This document shows, piece after piece, positions 46,124 to 55,161 of a stretch of 64,000 bases of DNA (within the stretch, counting starts at the first letter, position 1; each line of letters starts with the position of its first letter). The notes under the pieces are model-generated. The model did no database searches and was not told where the DNA came from. It saw nothing but the letters and a program-made list of their open reading frames with translations. A program made the position numbers and the translations under genes. This DNA comes from Proteobacteria bacterium UBA2383 (GTDB taxonomy: Bacteria > Pseudomonadota > Gammaproteobacteria > Competibacterales > Competibacteraceae), in assembly GCA_002343485.1 (NCBI GenBank), contig DDST01000077.1:18971-82970 (forward strand), written 5' to 3'.

Positions 46124-47281
46124 ATGGCCGAAAAAATCCGCATTATGCTGATCGATGATTCGGCGGTAATCCGTCGATTGCTCACGGATGTACTGACCAG
46201 TGATCCACAACTGGAAGTGGTCGGTAGCGCCCAAAATGGGCAAATTGCCTTGGAAAAATTGCCGGCTCTCAATCCTGATCTGGTCATTCTGGATGTAGAA
46301 ATGCCGGTAATGGATGGTCTGGAAACCTTGACTGAAATCCGTAAACGCCAACCGCGTTTACCAGTCATCATGTTTAGCTCGATTACCGAGCGAGGAGCGA
46401 TTGTCACGCTTGAAGCATTGGCGCGGGGTGCTAATGACTACATCACCAAGCCCTCCAACACGGGGAATATGAGCAAATCGCTACAGCGGGTGCGGGATGA
46501 GTTGATTCCGCGGGTCAAAGCATTCTGTCAGCATTTGCTCAGTCCGGTGGCCCCAGTGGCCCCAGTGGCCCCAGTGGCTCCAATAGTCCAACCATCCGCA
46601 CCCAAACGAGCCATTTTTCCAGAACCGGCGCCATTGCCAGTTTCACCTCCCTCACCAATCACTGCCTCTCCTCGCCGTCCCATCGCTGCGGTACCGCACT
46701 TGCGAGTGGATGTGGTGGCGATAGGCGCTTCTACGGGCGGCCCTAACGCCTTGGCTACGCTCGTGTCGCGCTTGCCAGCCCAATTTCCAGTGCCGATCCT
46801 GATCGTTCAGCATATGCCGCCTATCTTCACTCGCCTGCTGGCGGAACGGCTGGCTACCCAGACGAAGCTGCCGGTTGCTGAAGGTGTAGCGGGTGAAATC
46901 CTGCAACCAGGTCAAGTCTGGTTAGCCCCCGGTGGTTCGCACATGGTTCTAGAGCGCCAGGGCACTCAGGTCCGTCTGCAATTGAACCAGAATGAGCCTG
47001 AGAATTCCTGTCGACCCGCTGTAGATGTATTGTTGCGCTCGGTTGCTGCGACCTACCGGGCCAATGCTTTAGCAGTGATTCTAACGGGTATGGGCAGCGA
47101 TGGACTTAAGGGTTGTGAGGCAATCCACCATGCGGGTGGGCACGTCCTGGTGCAGGACGAGGCTAGCTCAGTGGTATGGGGGATGCCTAGCTTTGTGGTA
47201 AAGGCGGGCTTGGCAGATGGGCAAATTGCATTGCCGAAATTGGCTGAGGAAATTACCAATCGTGTGCGAATGCGTCTTTAG
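46124..47281 (+). CDS. cheB: Chemotaxis methylesterase CheB
   Basis: A 385-residue response regulator that demethylates receptors. Receiver domain with MLIDDSAVIRRLL, phospho-acceptor Asp57 (VILDVEMPVMDG) and DYITKPS; then a Pro/Ala linker built from a perfect DNA repeat; then the esterase with catalytic Ser in IGASTGGPNALA, His in IVQHMPPIFT and Asp in GMGSDGLKGC. The frame is open from 46073, but the conserved start is ATG 46124. Confidence 0.95.
   Translation: MAEKIRIMLIDDSAVIRRLLTDVLTSDPQLEVVGSAQNGQIALEKLPALNPDLVILDVEMPVMDGLETLTEIRKRQPRLPVIMFSSITERGAIVTLEALARGANDYITKPSNTGNMSKSLQRVRDELIPRVKAFCQHLLSPVAPVAPVAPVAPIVQPSAPKRAIFPEPAPLPVSPPSPITASPRRPIAAVPHLRVDVVAIGASTGGPNALATLVSRLPAQFPVPILIVQHMPPIFTRLLAERLATQTKLPVAEGVAGEILQPGQVWLAPGGSHMVLERQGTQVRLQLNQNEPENSCRPAVDVLLRSVAATYRANALAVILTGMGSDGLKGCEAIHHAGGHVLVQDEASSVVWGMPSFVVKAGLADGQIALPKLAEEITNRVRMRL
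46547..46582 (+). repeat. Four tandem 9-base units inside cheB
   Basis: GTGGCCCCA occurs four times head to tail (last copy GTGGCTCCA), encoding Val-Ala-Pro four times in the linker between receiver and esterase. Length changes in such repeats stay in frame. Confidence 0.85.
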
Positions 47282-47314
47282 TCGTTATTGGTGTCGGGTC
47301 ACTGACAATCTTTA

Positions 47315-48136
47315 ATGAACAACGCCACGAGCATCAGTGACTTTGACTTCATTCGCGAGCTGGTCCGGCGCCATGCTGCTATTGTATTGGAAGCGGATAA
47401 AGATTACCTGATCGAAACACGACTGACGCCGTTAGCGCGGCGGGCAGGGTTTGCCTCATTGGCGGCATTGATCGCGTCACTAAGAACGGGCTCTGTGGCA
47501 AACAGCCTTTGCGAGCAAGTTATTGAGGCTATCGTCACTCATGAAACCTCATTTTTTCGCGATATTTACCCATTCGAGGCTCTTAAGGGATTGATATTGC
47601 CTGAGCTGCTGGAGCGGCGGCAATCTTCCAGCCTGACGATCTGGTGTGCAGCCTGCTCTAGCGGCCAGGAACCTTTTAGTGTGGCGATGCTGGTGCGCGA
47701 ACACTTTCCTGCCGCCCGAAACCGGGTGCGTATTATCGCTACCGATCTGTCCGGTGCTATTCTGGCGCGCGCGCGTACGGGTATATACAGTCAGATCGAA
47801 GTGAACCGTGGCCTGCCTGCCATGCTACTGACCAAGTATTTCCAGAAACAGGGCTTGCAATGGCGGATCAGGCCTGAAATTCGTCAAATGGTGGAATTCC
47901 AGCAGAGCAATCTTGCTGAACCTTGGCCGCCGATTCCACCGCTGGATATTGTTTTTATCCGCAATGTGCTGATTTATCTTGATTTGGAGGTCAGGAAAAC
48001 GATCTTGAGCAAGATTCGTGGTATTTTGAAACCAGACGGCTATCTATTTCTAGGTTCTTCGGAAACAACCCTGAATTTAGATGCTGGTTATGAACCGGTG
48101 TCTATAGGGAAGAGCGTATGCTACAAACTACGCTAG
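47315..48136 (+). CDS. cheR: Chemotaxis methyltransferase CheR
   Basis: A 273-residue SAM-dependent enzyme that methylates receptor glutamates. N-terminal helical domain (FIRELVRRHAAIVLEADKDY), then HETSFFRDIYPFEAL, the SAM-binding IWCAACSSGQEPFSVAML, and FIRNVLIYLDLEVRK. It follows cheB by 33 bases and completes the adaptation pair. Confidence 0.95.
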   Translation: MNNATSISDFDFIRELVRRHAAIVLEADKDYLIETRLTPLARRAGFASLAALIASLRTGSVANSLCEQVIEAIVTHETSFFRDIYPFEALKGLILPELLERRQSSSLTIWCAACSSGQEPFSVAMLVREHFPAARNRVRIIATDLSGAILARARTGIYSQIEVNRGLPAMLLTKYFQKQGLQWRIRPEIRQMVEFQQSNLAEPWPPIPPLDIVFIRNVLIYLDLEVRKTILSKIRGILKPDGYLFLGSSETTLNLDAGYEPVSIGKSVCYKLR

Positions 48137-48452
48137 AATAAAGCGCTATAGAATTATCCTTAGATATTCTATCTGAACTGACCAACGAATAGGATTCTCT
48201 ATTGGAATTGGACAGCTATCGCGTTGATGGCACTGGCAGCGGGCTGGGGTTGATGGGATACCCTCGGTGAGCTGCCCCACATAGTGGGTGGGAATTTGAA
48301 ACGTCTGTTGCCCGTGCCTTGCTTCACTCTCCCTCTTCTATCATGGAAGGTTACAATATCGCTATAGTAAGGACGGGCAATGAGGCAAGTTTTGCTGCGT
48401 TGCGAAGACCTGCCTTTACAGATCAATTGTTTTGTTTGAGCGGGAGAAGACC
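48137..48452. other. Intergenic before cheY
   Basis: 316 bases without a recognisable gene. It probably holds the promoter for the cheY-phosphatase pair, but no convincing sigma-28 or sigma-54 site was found. CheY and its partner may thus be transcribed separately from cheA-cheR. Confidence 0.4.
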
Positions 48453-48812
48453 ATGAAAATCCTGATTGTTGATGACAGTAACGCCATGCGCATGATCGTC
48501 CGGCGTACTTTGCGCGAGGCCGGTTTCAATCACCTTGAAGTCCAGCAGGCCAGTGATGGCAACGAGGCACTGGAGTCGATCCACAAGGATCCACCTGATT
48601 TAATCCTCTCAGACTGGAACATGCCCAATAAGTCAGGGTTAGAATTGCTCCAGGCGCTTAACGAGGAAGGCTATAAGATTACGTTTGGTTTCGTCACTAC
48701 CGAGGCAACGGCTGAGATGCGCTCTAAAGCGGCTCACGCCGGTGCCAAGTTCATAATCAATAAACCCTTTACTGCAGAAACCTTTGCTAAGACCTTAGGT
48801 AATTTCATCTAA
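48453..48812 (+). CDS. CheY-type single-domain response regulator
   Basis: A 119-residue receiver: ILIVDDSNAMRMIVRR, phospho-acceptor Asp54 in LILSDWNMPNKSG, the Thr in FVTTEATAEM, and KFIINKPFTAETF. GGGAGAAG precedes the ATG at 48453; the open frame extends seven codons further. It is followed by a CheC/CheX-like gene and is the intact stand-alone receiver of the cluster, so it is the likely motor-binding CheY. Confidence 0.93.
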   Translation: MKILIVDDSNAMRMIVRRTLREAGFNHLEVQQASDGNEALESIHKDPPDLILSDWNMPNKSGLELLQALNEEGYKITFGFVTTEATAEMRSKAAHAGAKFIINKPFTAETFAKTLGNFI

Positions 48813-48916
48813 GGATTGACTGACAATATCCCGGCCGGAAGTATCAAGAGTGCTATCTGCACCAGCCAAGATCTTGCCGAAACTCCAGACTCAAGCGATA
48901 TTCAACGGAACGCGCC

Positions 48917-49402
48917 ATGCCCACCACCTTCATTTTGCCCAAAGCCATTGATGTGAGTAAGACACTGGTTATGCTGTTTGGAGGCAACGTGCCGGCGACG
49001 CCAGGGAAACCACTGGATTCCAAGCCCGGCTCCGGCAACCTGATTACGAGTTATGTCGATGACCACGGTAAAATAGTTGCAGCCTTCATCTGCGATATTC
49101 CCCTGGCGGCCAATGCCGGCTGTGCATTATCTATGATGCCCGCTTCTGCTGCTAAAGATGCTATCAAGACCAAGAAGCTAGAACAGGCTATGCTCGATAA
49201 TCTGTATGAGGTTGCCAATATTCTCTCTACCTTGCTGATGAATGATAAGACACCTCATCTTAAGATAGATACATTGTATCCTGATGCTGGCAAGTTGCCT
49301 GCGGAGGTCCGGGAGATGCTGGATACTGCTAAGGGACATGTTGATTTCATGATCAACGTTCCTCGCTATGGCAATGGCCGTATGTCGCTGCTGGTTCTCT
49401 GA
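48917..49402 (+). CDS. CheC/CheX-like putative CheY-P phosphatase
   Basis: A 161-residue protein I cannot place by overall similarity, but the segment DNLYEVANILSTLL has the D-x3-E-x2-N pattern of the CheC/CheX/FliY phosphatases, with a proline about 21 residues after the Asn (DTLYP). In that family the Glu and Asn position water for attack on phospho-Asp. It lies about 100 bases after cheY. No cheZ is in the window, so it may be the local CheY-P phosphatase. That assignment is inference. Confidence 0.6.
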   Translation: MPTTFILPKAIDVSKTLVMLFGGNVPATPGKPLDSKPGSGNLITSYVDDHGKIVAAFICDIPLAANAGCALSMMPASAAKDAIKTKKLEQAMLDNLYEVANILSTLLMNDKTPHLKIDTLYPDAGKLPAEVREMLDTAKGHVDFMINVPRYGNGRMSLLVL

Positions 49403-49750
49403 CTGGGCTGCTGCGGATGTAAAACAGGTGTGCAGGGTCTATTAAGCGGCCCTGCATTCTAAAAGCCTGATTGGTTGCTTCTCCCTAATCCTTTCACCTT
49501 AAAGAGACGAAAGGATTGCTGATGCTTTGTTTCCAGACGATGTGTTTCTATTTCTGCACCCTCCCATGCTTGGCTTGATCATCTTTAATTGCGACAGAAT
49601 TTTGACGATCTTCCAATTAGTATACTGATGATTCAGTATTTATACTAAATAATACATTGTTTTATATGAATAAATATTATTGTATTTTGTAATGGTGCGC
49701 TATTTGCTTAGTTGTGAGCCTGTTCATTTCACGAAGATTCAGGGACCCTT
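49403..49750. other. AT-rich intergenic before the fliL operon
   Basis: Holds a 7-bp hairpin after the upstream gene (TGCAGGG 49431-49437 with CCCTGCA 49450-49456), an AT-rich stretch with the palindrome ATACTGA-TGAT-TCAGTAT at 49622-49639 that could be an operator or activator site, and the sigma-54-type promoter at 49693-49708. No gene. Confidence 0.55.
49693..49708 (+). promoter_or_regulatory. Sigma-54 promoter upstream of fliL
   Basis: TGGTGCGCTATTTGCT fits the sigma-54 consensus TGGYRYRN4TTGCW at every position, with GG and GC 12 bases apart. It is 42 bases before the fliL start. Sigma-54 control of the middle flagellar genes is usual in polar-flagellated gammaproteobacteria. Confidence 0.75.
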
Positions 49751-50308
49751 ATGGCTGAGAAAGACGCCGCCAAACCTGAAAAGAAAGGTTCCGGCATCCT
49801 CAAAATTCTGCTCCTGCTGGTCGGCGGCCTGATTCTGGTCGGCGGTTCGATCGGTGCAACTTTGTTTTTAACCGGTGCGTTAAACAAAGGCGGGGGGGAA
49901 GATCATCAAGCTGCTGCGCCGGCGGCTCATGGCGCTGCTGCGCCGGCTCATGGTGGCGCTAATGTTGCCTCACCGATATCTTTTGGAGGACCACCGATCT
50001 ATCTTCCTATCGAGCCAGCGTTTATCGTCAATTTCGAGGATCAAGGCATGCTGCGTTACTTGCAGATCGGTATGACTGTCATGGCCCGCAATCAACAGGT
50101 TCTCGATGCGGTTACCCAGAGTATGCCTCAGATTCGTAATGATCTAATCCTCTTGTTTTCCAATCAGAAGATGGAAGTCTTGGCCTCCCTTAATGGCAAG
50201 GAGAAATTGCGAATGCAGGCGCTCGCGCAAATTCAAGGTATTTTGACCCGGGAAATCGGCATGCCAGGTATCGAAGCCGTGTACTTCACCGCTTTTGTGT
50301 TGCAGTAA
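49751..50308 (+). CDS. fliL: Flagellar basal-body protein FliL
   Basis: A 185-residue single-span membrane protein associated with the stator. Basic N-terminus, membrane span (ILLLLVGGLILVGGSIGATLF), an Ala/His/Gly-rich linker, then the periplasmic domain (AFIVNFEDQGMLRYLQIGM ... VLDAVTQSMPQIRNDLILL) ending EAVYFTAFVLQ. First gene behind the sigma-54 site; fliM follows after five bases. Confidence 0.94.
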   Translation: MAEKDAAKPEKKGSGILKILLLLVGGLILVGGSIGATLFLTGALNKGGGEDHQAAAPAAHGAAAPAHGGANVASPISFGGPPIYLPIEPAFIVNFEDQGMLRYLQIGMTVMARNQQVLDAVTQSMPQIRNDLILLFSNQKMEVLASLNGKEKLRMQALAQIQGILTREIGMPGIEAVYFTAFVLQ

Positions 50309-50313
50309 CATCC

Positions 50314-51351
50314 ATGTCCACCGATCAATTTCTTACCAAGGATGAACGCGATGCTCTGATGGAAGTCGTGTCTAAAAAATCGAGGAGCCGGAGTGTAAGC
50401 TCAGGCGTTTTCAAGGATGAAGCTCAATCGTATGATTTAGCCAGCCAGGACTATGCAATCAACAACTTGTTGCCGGTTCTGGAAACTATTCATGAACGCT
50501 TCGCTCATCGCCTGCGAATTGGCTTGTTCGACTTGGTCCGCCGGGATTTAATGGTTACGGTCGGTGCGATCGAAAAGCGCAGCTATACAGATTTAACGAC
50601 TTCTCTCAGTGTCCCCTGCAGCGTCAATGTCATTGGCATGGCGCCTCTAAGCGGTCCTGCCCTGTTGATCTTCGACCAAGAGCTGATCTTTATGGTGGTT
50701 GATACATTCTTTGGCGGGACTGGGCGCTTATACAAATCTCCGAGCGTCCGGGCGTTTACCACGACTGAAACCCGTTTTATCCAGCGCCTGCTTGAATTGT
50801 CCTTTCGCTGTTTAGAGGAAGCTTGGGAACCCTTTGCTAACCTCAAATGTACCCAAGAGGATTCTGAAAGCAAGCCGCAATTTATCACTGCGCTTAATCC
50901 AACCGAAACCCTAGCGGTCAGCAGCGTCCATATTAGCCGGGACAATATTGCCGGCATTCTGCATCTAGCGTTGCCGTATTCTATTCTGGAACCGATTCGC
51001 AAGACCTTGTTGAACAGTTTGCACAAGGAACACCCTCATCCTAACCCGCAACTGACTACACGCTTGCGTGAAGGTATCCAGGACAGCCAGATTGAGGCCC
51101 ATTGCTACTTAGCCGGCTTCGATCTTTCGCTCAGCGAGCTACTAGACCTGAAGGTTGGTGATGTTATTCCGGTTGATATTCCTGCTACAGCTACTTTACA
51201 GGTGGAGAGCGTGCCAATTTACCGTGGTTCCTATGGTATTGCCCAGGGATGGCGTGCGCTTAAGATCGAACAAGCGGTTGGCCGGTCTAGCAAGTTAGCC
51301 GCACACTCAGTGCCATCAACGGATTTTTCGCCCTTCGAAGTCAAAAACTGA
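50314..51351 (+). CDS. fliM: Flagellar motor switch protein FliM
   Basis: A 345-residue C-ring protein. The N-terminal CheY-binding peptide is recognisable though altered (FLTKDERDALMEVV). The middle CheC-like domain has HERFAHRLRIGLFDLVRR and FGGTGRLY, and the C-terminal SpoA domain has FDLSLSELLDLKVGDVIPVD. It receives the signal of phosphorylated CheY. Confidence 0.95.
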   Translation: MSTDQFLTKDERDALMEVVSKKSRSRSVSSGVFKDEAQSYDLASQDYAINNLLPVLETIHERFAHRLRIGLFDLVRRDLMVTVGAIEKRSYTDLTTSLSVPCSVNVIGMAPLSGPALLIFDQELIFMVVDTFFGGTGRLYKSPSVRAFTTTETRFIQRLLELSFRCLEEAWEPFANLKCTQEDSESKPQFITALNPTETLAVSSVHISRDNIAGILHLALPYSILEPIRKTLLNSLHKEHPHPNPQLTTRLREGIQDSQIEAHCYLAGFDLSLSELLDLKVGDVIPVDIPATATLQVESVPIYRGSYGIAQGWRALKIEQAVGRSSKLAAHSVPSTDFSPFEVKN

Positions 51352-51400
51352 CAGCAACCCTCCTTCAATCCGCAGCTTTATTTCAAGAGAACGTCGTATC

Positions 51401-51736
51401 ATGAACGATGAAGTTGATGCCCTGGATACCGCGGCGGCGATGCAAGATGCGCCGGTACAGAATGGAGCTAAACCTGAACCCAATCTGAGCATGGTGATGG
51501 ATATTCCTATCACCCTGTCACTGGAGCTAGGTCATACTCGTATGAGCGTTCGCGAATTGCTGCAACTGACGCAGGGTTCGGTCGTTAAGCTAGATCGCCC
51601 GGGGGGTGATCCGCTGGATATTTTAGTCAACGGCTGTTTGGTGGCGCGCGGCGAAGTGGTCGTCATTAACGAGCGTTTTGGGGTGCGAATTACCGATATC
51701 GTCAGCCCTGAAGAGCGCATTCGCCGTTTGCGGTGA
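51401..51736 (+). CDS. fliN: Flagellar motor switch protein FliN
   Basis: A 111-residue C-ring protein consisting mainly of a SpoA domain: ITLSLELGHTRMSVRELLQL, QGSVVKLDRPGGDPLDILVN and VNERFGVRITDIVSPEERI (first residue read as I in the protein). The stop overlaps the fliO GTG start. Confidence 0.95.
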   Translation: MNDEVDALDTAAAMQDAPVQNGAKPEPNLSMVMDIPITLSLELGHTRMSVRELLQLTQGSVVKLDRPGGDPLDILVNGCLVARGEVVVINERFGVRITDIVSPEERIRRLR

Positions 51737-52155
51737 TTGCTATGCACGCAGTCTTGGTCTTGATGCTGGTCTTGCCGGGAGGGGTGCTGGCGGCGGATGC
51801 TGAACCGGGCCATGTCGAATCCACCGCATTACTTAGCGGCGGTATGCTGGCGCAACTCACGCTAGGGCTGCTGTTAGTGCTGGGGCTTGCGGCCGGGCTA
51901 AGCTGGTTGTTGCGCCGCTATGCGCTGCCCCGCGATGGATTGATCCGCGTGATCGGTGGGCTGCCACTGGGTGCCCGGGAACGCCTGCTACTGGTCGAAG
52001 TCGATGAAGTGCGGCTGCTGATTGGGATCACCGCTCATCAAATTCAGGCGCTGCATGTTTTTACCCCCTCGCCCTCTAACTCTAAGCCAGCGGCGCCTAT
52101 TTTCCAGGCCTCAACCCGCGCTCCGGAGCCGCTCCATGACCCGCCATCTTCCTAA
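51733..52155 (+). CDS. fliO: Flagellar export-gate assembly protein FliO
   Basis: A 140-residue membrane protein: a short signal-like N-terminus, one strong span ([23 protein letters not shown]), then the FliO domain ([30 protein letters not shown]). FliO helps assemble the FliP ring. Starts at GTG (ATG at 51742 is an alternative) and its end overlaps the fliP start. Confidence 0.9.
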   Translation: MIAMHAVLVLMLVLPGGVLAADAEPGHVESTALLSGGMLAQLTLGLLLVLGLAAGLSWLLRRYALPRDGLIRVIGGLPLGARERLLLVEVDEVRLLIGITAHQIQALHVFTPSPSNSKPAAPIFQASTRAPEPLHDPPSS

Positions 52156-52918
52156 ATGTTCATGGCCGGTCCTTAGTGCATTGGCAGGATTGCTGCTGCT
52201 CTTGTTGAGCGGCGCAGAATCGGCTTTGGCGGCACCCGCCGGCCTGCCGGCATTGACCATTACGCCCACCGAGGGCGGTGGCGAAACTTGGTCGATGAGT
52301 TTGCAAATCCTGGCGCTCATGACCGCGCTGACCCTGTTGCCGTCTGCGCTGCTGATGATGACCTCCTTCACCCGCATTATTATCGTATTGGCTCTGCTGC
52401 GTCAGGCAATAGGCACTATGCAAACGCCAAATAATCAGATTTTGATTGGCCTGGCGCTGTTTCTGACCTTTTTTATCATGTCTCCAGTCTTCGATCGTAT
52501 TAACGACCAAGCGCTCGCCCCTTATCTAAATGAAACGCTCAGCTTCCAAGATGCGCTGCGGGAAGCCCAACAACCTTTGCAAGCCTTTATGCTGGCCCAG
52601 ACTCGGGAAAGCGATCTGGCTTTGTTTACGCAATTGTCTGGACGGGCTACCTTGGAATCCCCTGATGAAGTCCCATTTTCATTGCTTGTGCCAGCCTATA
52701 TTACCAGCGAACTTAAAACCGCTTTTCAGATCGGTTTCATGCTGTTCATGCCATTTCTGATCATCGATCTGGTCGTCGCCAGCGTGTTGATGTCGATGGG
52801 CATGATGATGTTGTCGCCAATGATGATTTCCTTTCCCTTTAAATTGATGTTGTTCGTGCTGGTTGATGGCTGGGGACTGATCATGAATACGCTAGCCTCC
52901 AGCTTCTATATTCCGTGA
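52136..52918 (+). CDS. fliP: Flagellar export-gate protein FliP
   Basis: A 260-residue core component of the type III export gate. A cleavable signal peptide ([18 protein letters not shown]) is followed by the conserved [40 protein letters not shown], and [20 protein letters not shown]. The start at 52136 is supported by GGAG and overlaps fliO by 20 bases. Confidence 0.95.
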   Translation: MTRHLPKCSWPVLSALAGLLLLLLSGAESALAAPAGLPALTITPTEGGGETWSMSLQILALMTALTLLPSALLMMTSFTRIIIVLALLRQAIGTMQTPNNQILIGLALFLTFFIMSPVFDRINDQALAPYLNETLSFQDALREAQQPLQAFMLAQTRESDLALFTQLSGRATLESPDEVPFSLLVPAYITSELKTAFQIGFMLFMPFLIIDLVVASVLMSMGMMMLSPMMISFPFKLMLFVLVDGWGLIMNTLASSFYIP

Positions 52919-52939
52919 ATCTTGTTGCTGGAGATCGCT

Positions 52940-53209
52940 ATGACCCCGGAAACGATTATCACCCTTGGTCAGCGTGGTCTGGAGCTGGCTATCCTGATTT
53001 CGGCACCCATGTTGTTGACAGGTCTAGTCGTCGGTGTCCTGATCAGTATGTTTATGGCTGCGACTCAGATCAACGAAATGACGTTGACCTTCGTGCCCAA
53101 ACTGCTGGTAATTGCGGCAGTGCTCTTGCTAGCTGGCCCCTGGATGCTGGAGCTTCTCATTGATTTTACCCAGACTCTTTTCAAAGAAATTCCAAACCTG
53201 ATTGGCTAG
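52940..53209 (+). CDS. fliQ: Flagellar export-gate protein FliQ
   Basis: An 89-residue two-span protein of the export gate: MTPETIITLGQRGLELAILI, LVVGVLISMFMAATQINEMT and FVPKLLVIAAVLLLAGPWML. The start follows GGAGATCGCT. Confidence 0.95.
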   Translation: MTPETIITLGQRGLELAILISAPMLLTGLVVGVLISMFMAATQINEMTLTFVPKLLVIAAVLLLAGPWMLELLIDFTQTLFKEIPNLIG

Positions 53210-53212
53210 ACC

Positions 53213-53992
53213 ATGCAGATTAGCAGCGCCGAAGCCGCCGCCTGGGTTGGAACGTTTCTGTGGCCACTAACCCGGATTGCTGCAATGGTTCTTACAGCGC
53301 CGGTCTTCGGCTCGCGGGTCACCCCTCGTAGAGTTCGCTTGATGGTGGCGCTGGCTTTGACATGGGCGATCCTGCCCTTTGTGCCGCCGATGCCGATGGT
53401 TGAACCGCTCAGTCCGGCCGGTCTTCTGGTTACGGCCCAGCAGCTGCTAATCGGACTGAGTATGGGCTTTCTGCTCCGGCTGGTATTCGGTGCTTTGGAA
53501 CTGGGCGGCCAGGTAATCGCGACTCAAATCGGTCTAGGTTTCGCCAGTTTGGTGGATCCGCAGAGCGGCGCGCAGAATGCGTTGTTGAGTCAGTTCTATA
53601 CCTTGCTTGGCACTTTAGTATTTTTAGGGCTGAACGGTCATTTAATGCTGATTCAATTACTGGTCGACAGTTTTACCGTATTGCCGGTGGCGCCAACCGG
53701 TGCTGACCGTGATTGGCTCTGGATTGTCGTTAACTGGGCCAGCCACATGTTTGCCGGAGCTGTGCTAGTCGCATTGCCGGCCATCGCTTCGCTTTTGGTG
53801 GTCAACATGGCTTTCGGGGTCATGGTGCGTGCTGCACCGCAGCTCAATATTTTTGCGGTCGGGTTCCCGATCACGCTGATACTCGGATTGCTGATTATTC
53901 TTTATAGCCTGCCTAACCTGATGTATCAACTAAATAATTTATTTGACGAGGCGTTTCGTGGCATCAGTCAATTGGCAGGAGGAGCTGGCTAA
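53213..53992 (+). CDS. fliR: Flagellar export-gate protein FliR
   Basis: A 259-residue multispan protein: FLWPLTRIAAMVLTAPVFGS, LSMGFLLRLVFGALELGGQV, IGLGFASLVDPQSG, and the late FAVGFPITLILGLLIILYSL. It shares one base with the flhB start. Confidence 0.95.
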   Translation: MQISSAEAAAWVGTFLWPLTRIAAMVLTAPVFGSRVTPRRVRLMVALALTWAILPFVPPMPMVEPLSPAGLLVTAQQLLIGLSMGFLLRLVFGALELGGQVIATQIGLGFASLVDPQSGAQNALLSQFYTLLGTLVFLGLNGHLMLIQLLVDSFTVLPVAPTGADRDWLWIVVNWASHMFAGAVLVALPAIASLLVVNMAFGVMVRAAPQLNIFAVGFPITLILGLLIILYSLPNLMYQLNNLFDEAFRGISQLAGGAG

Positions 53993-55107
53993 TGGCCGAA
54001 AATGAAAATGGCCAGGATAAAACTGAAGAAGCCACGCCTCGACGTCGACAGGAAGCTGCCGAAAAAGGACAAGTCGCTCGTTCCCGCGAGTTAACAACCT
54101 TGATGATGTTGCTCGTTGCTTCGGGTAGCCTGCTGATTCTAGGACCACATCTCATCGAAGGATTGGCCGTGCAGATGCGTGCTGGTTTGGCAATGGATCC
54201 CCGGAAAATGACCGATCCCACCCAAATTCCGCAGGTATTAGGGCAGCTATTTGGCGATCTATTGTTGTTGCTGACACCCCTTTTGGGGCTGATGCTGGTC
54301 ATCGCGCTGTTAGCGCCGTTAGCGCTCGGCGGATGGACCTTCAACTTAAGTTTTAAGGGAATTCACCCTATTAAGGGGCTGGCCAGGCTATTTTCCTGGA
54401 GTTCGCTGATGGAACTGGTCAAGGCGCTGATCAAATTTCTAATTATCGGTAGTGTAGCGGTATTTCTGCTCTGGCAGGGTGAAGCGGAGTTACTGCATCT
54501 GGGCCGGGAACCGCTATTACCCGCATTGGCCCACACTGCCCAGATTCTGGGTTGGACCTTTCTAATCTTGAGTTTGCCCATGCTGTTGATTGCTGGTGTA
54601 GATGTCCCTTTCCAAATCTTCAACTATCTCCGAAACCTGCGTATGACGCACCAAGAAGTGCGGGATGAGATGAAGGATACGGATGGCAAACCCGAGGTCA
54701 AAGCTCGTATCCGCCGCTTGCAAATGGAATTTGCGCAACGACGGATGATGGAGAAGGTGCCGGCTGCTGATGTGGTGGTCACTAACCCCAGCCATTACGC
54801 AGTGGCAATGGAATATAAACAAGCCACGATGGCAGCGCCGGTCATCGTGGCCATGGGCGTTGAGCAGACGGCCTTGCGTATTCGCGAATTAGCGGTCCAG
54901 CACCGGGTTCCATTGGTACAGTCGCCGTTGCTGGCGCGTGCCTTGTACTATAACGGCAAGCTGGATAAACCCATTCCCAATCCCCTGTATCGTGCGGTCG
55001 CCCAAGTACTGGCTTATCTGTATCGCCTGCGTCAGGAGGAGCCGTTCAACCGGGATCCGATCATCCTTGATGATGTGCCGGTACCATCTGAAATGCGTAC
55101 CGAGTAA
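53992..55107 (+). CDS. flhB: Flagellar export switch protein FlhB
   Basis: A 371-residue protein that switches export specificity from rod/hook to filament subunits. N-terminus DKTEEATPRRRQEAAEKGQV, four membrane spans, and a cytoplasmic domain with the autocleavage loop VVTNPSHYAVAMEY (Asn265-Pro266). Most FlhB proteins have NPTH; here Thr is Ser, a conservative change that should still allow Asn cyclisation. Normal length. Confidence 0.95.
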   Translation: MAENENGQDKTEEATPRRRQEAAEKGQVARSRELTTLMMLLVASGSLLILGPHLIEGLAVQMRAGLAMDPRKMTDPTQIPQVLGQLFGDLLLLLTPLLGLMLVIALLAPLALGGWTFNLSFKGIHPIKGLARLFSWSSLMELVKALIKFLIIGSVAVFLLWQGEAELLHLGREPLLPALAHTAQILGWTFLILSLPMLLIAGVDVPFQIFNYLRNLRMTHQEVRDEMKDTDGKPEVKARIRRLQMEFAQRRMMEKVPAADVVVTNPSHYAVAMEYKQATMAAPVIVAMGVEQTALRIRELAVQHRVPLVQSPLLARALYYNGKLDKPIPNPLYRAVAQVLAYLYRLRQEEPFNRDPIILDDVPVPSEMRTE

Positions 55108-55161
55108 TTTAGAGAAAAATATGAATGTCATTATCTTATCTCTTATAAAAAGAGGAATGCG

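Noticed and set aside
48353..48420. Sigma-28 or sigma-54 site before cheY
   Set aside because: TTGCT-like elements occur, but none has a proper upstream box at the right spacing.
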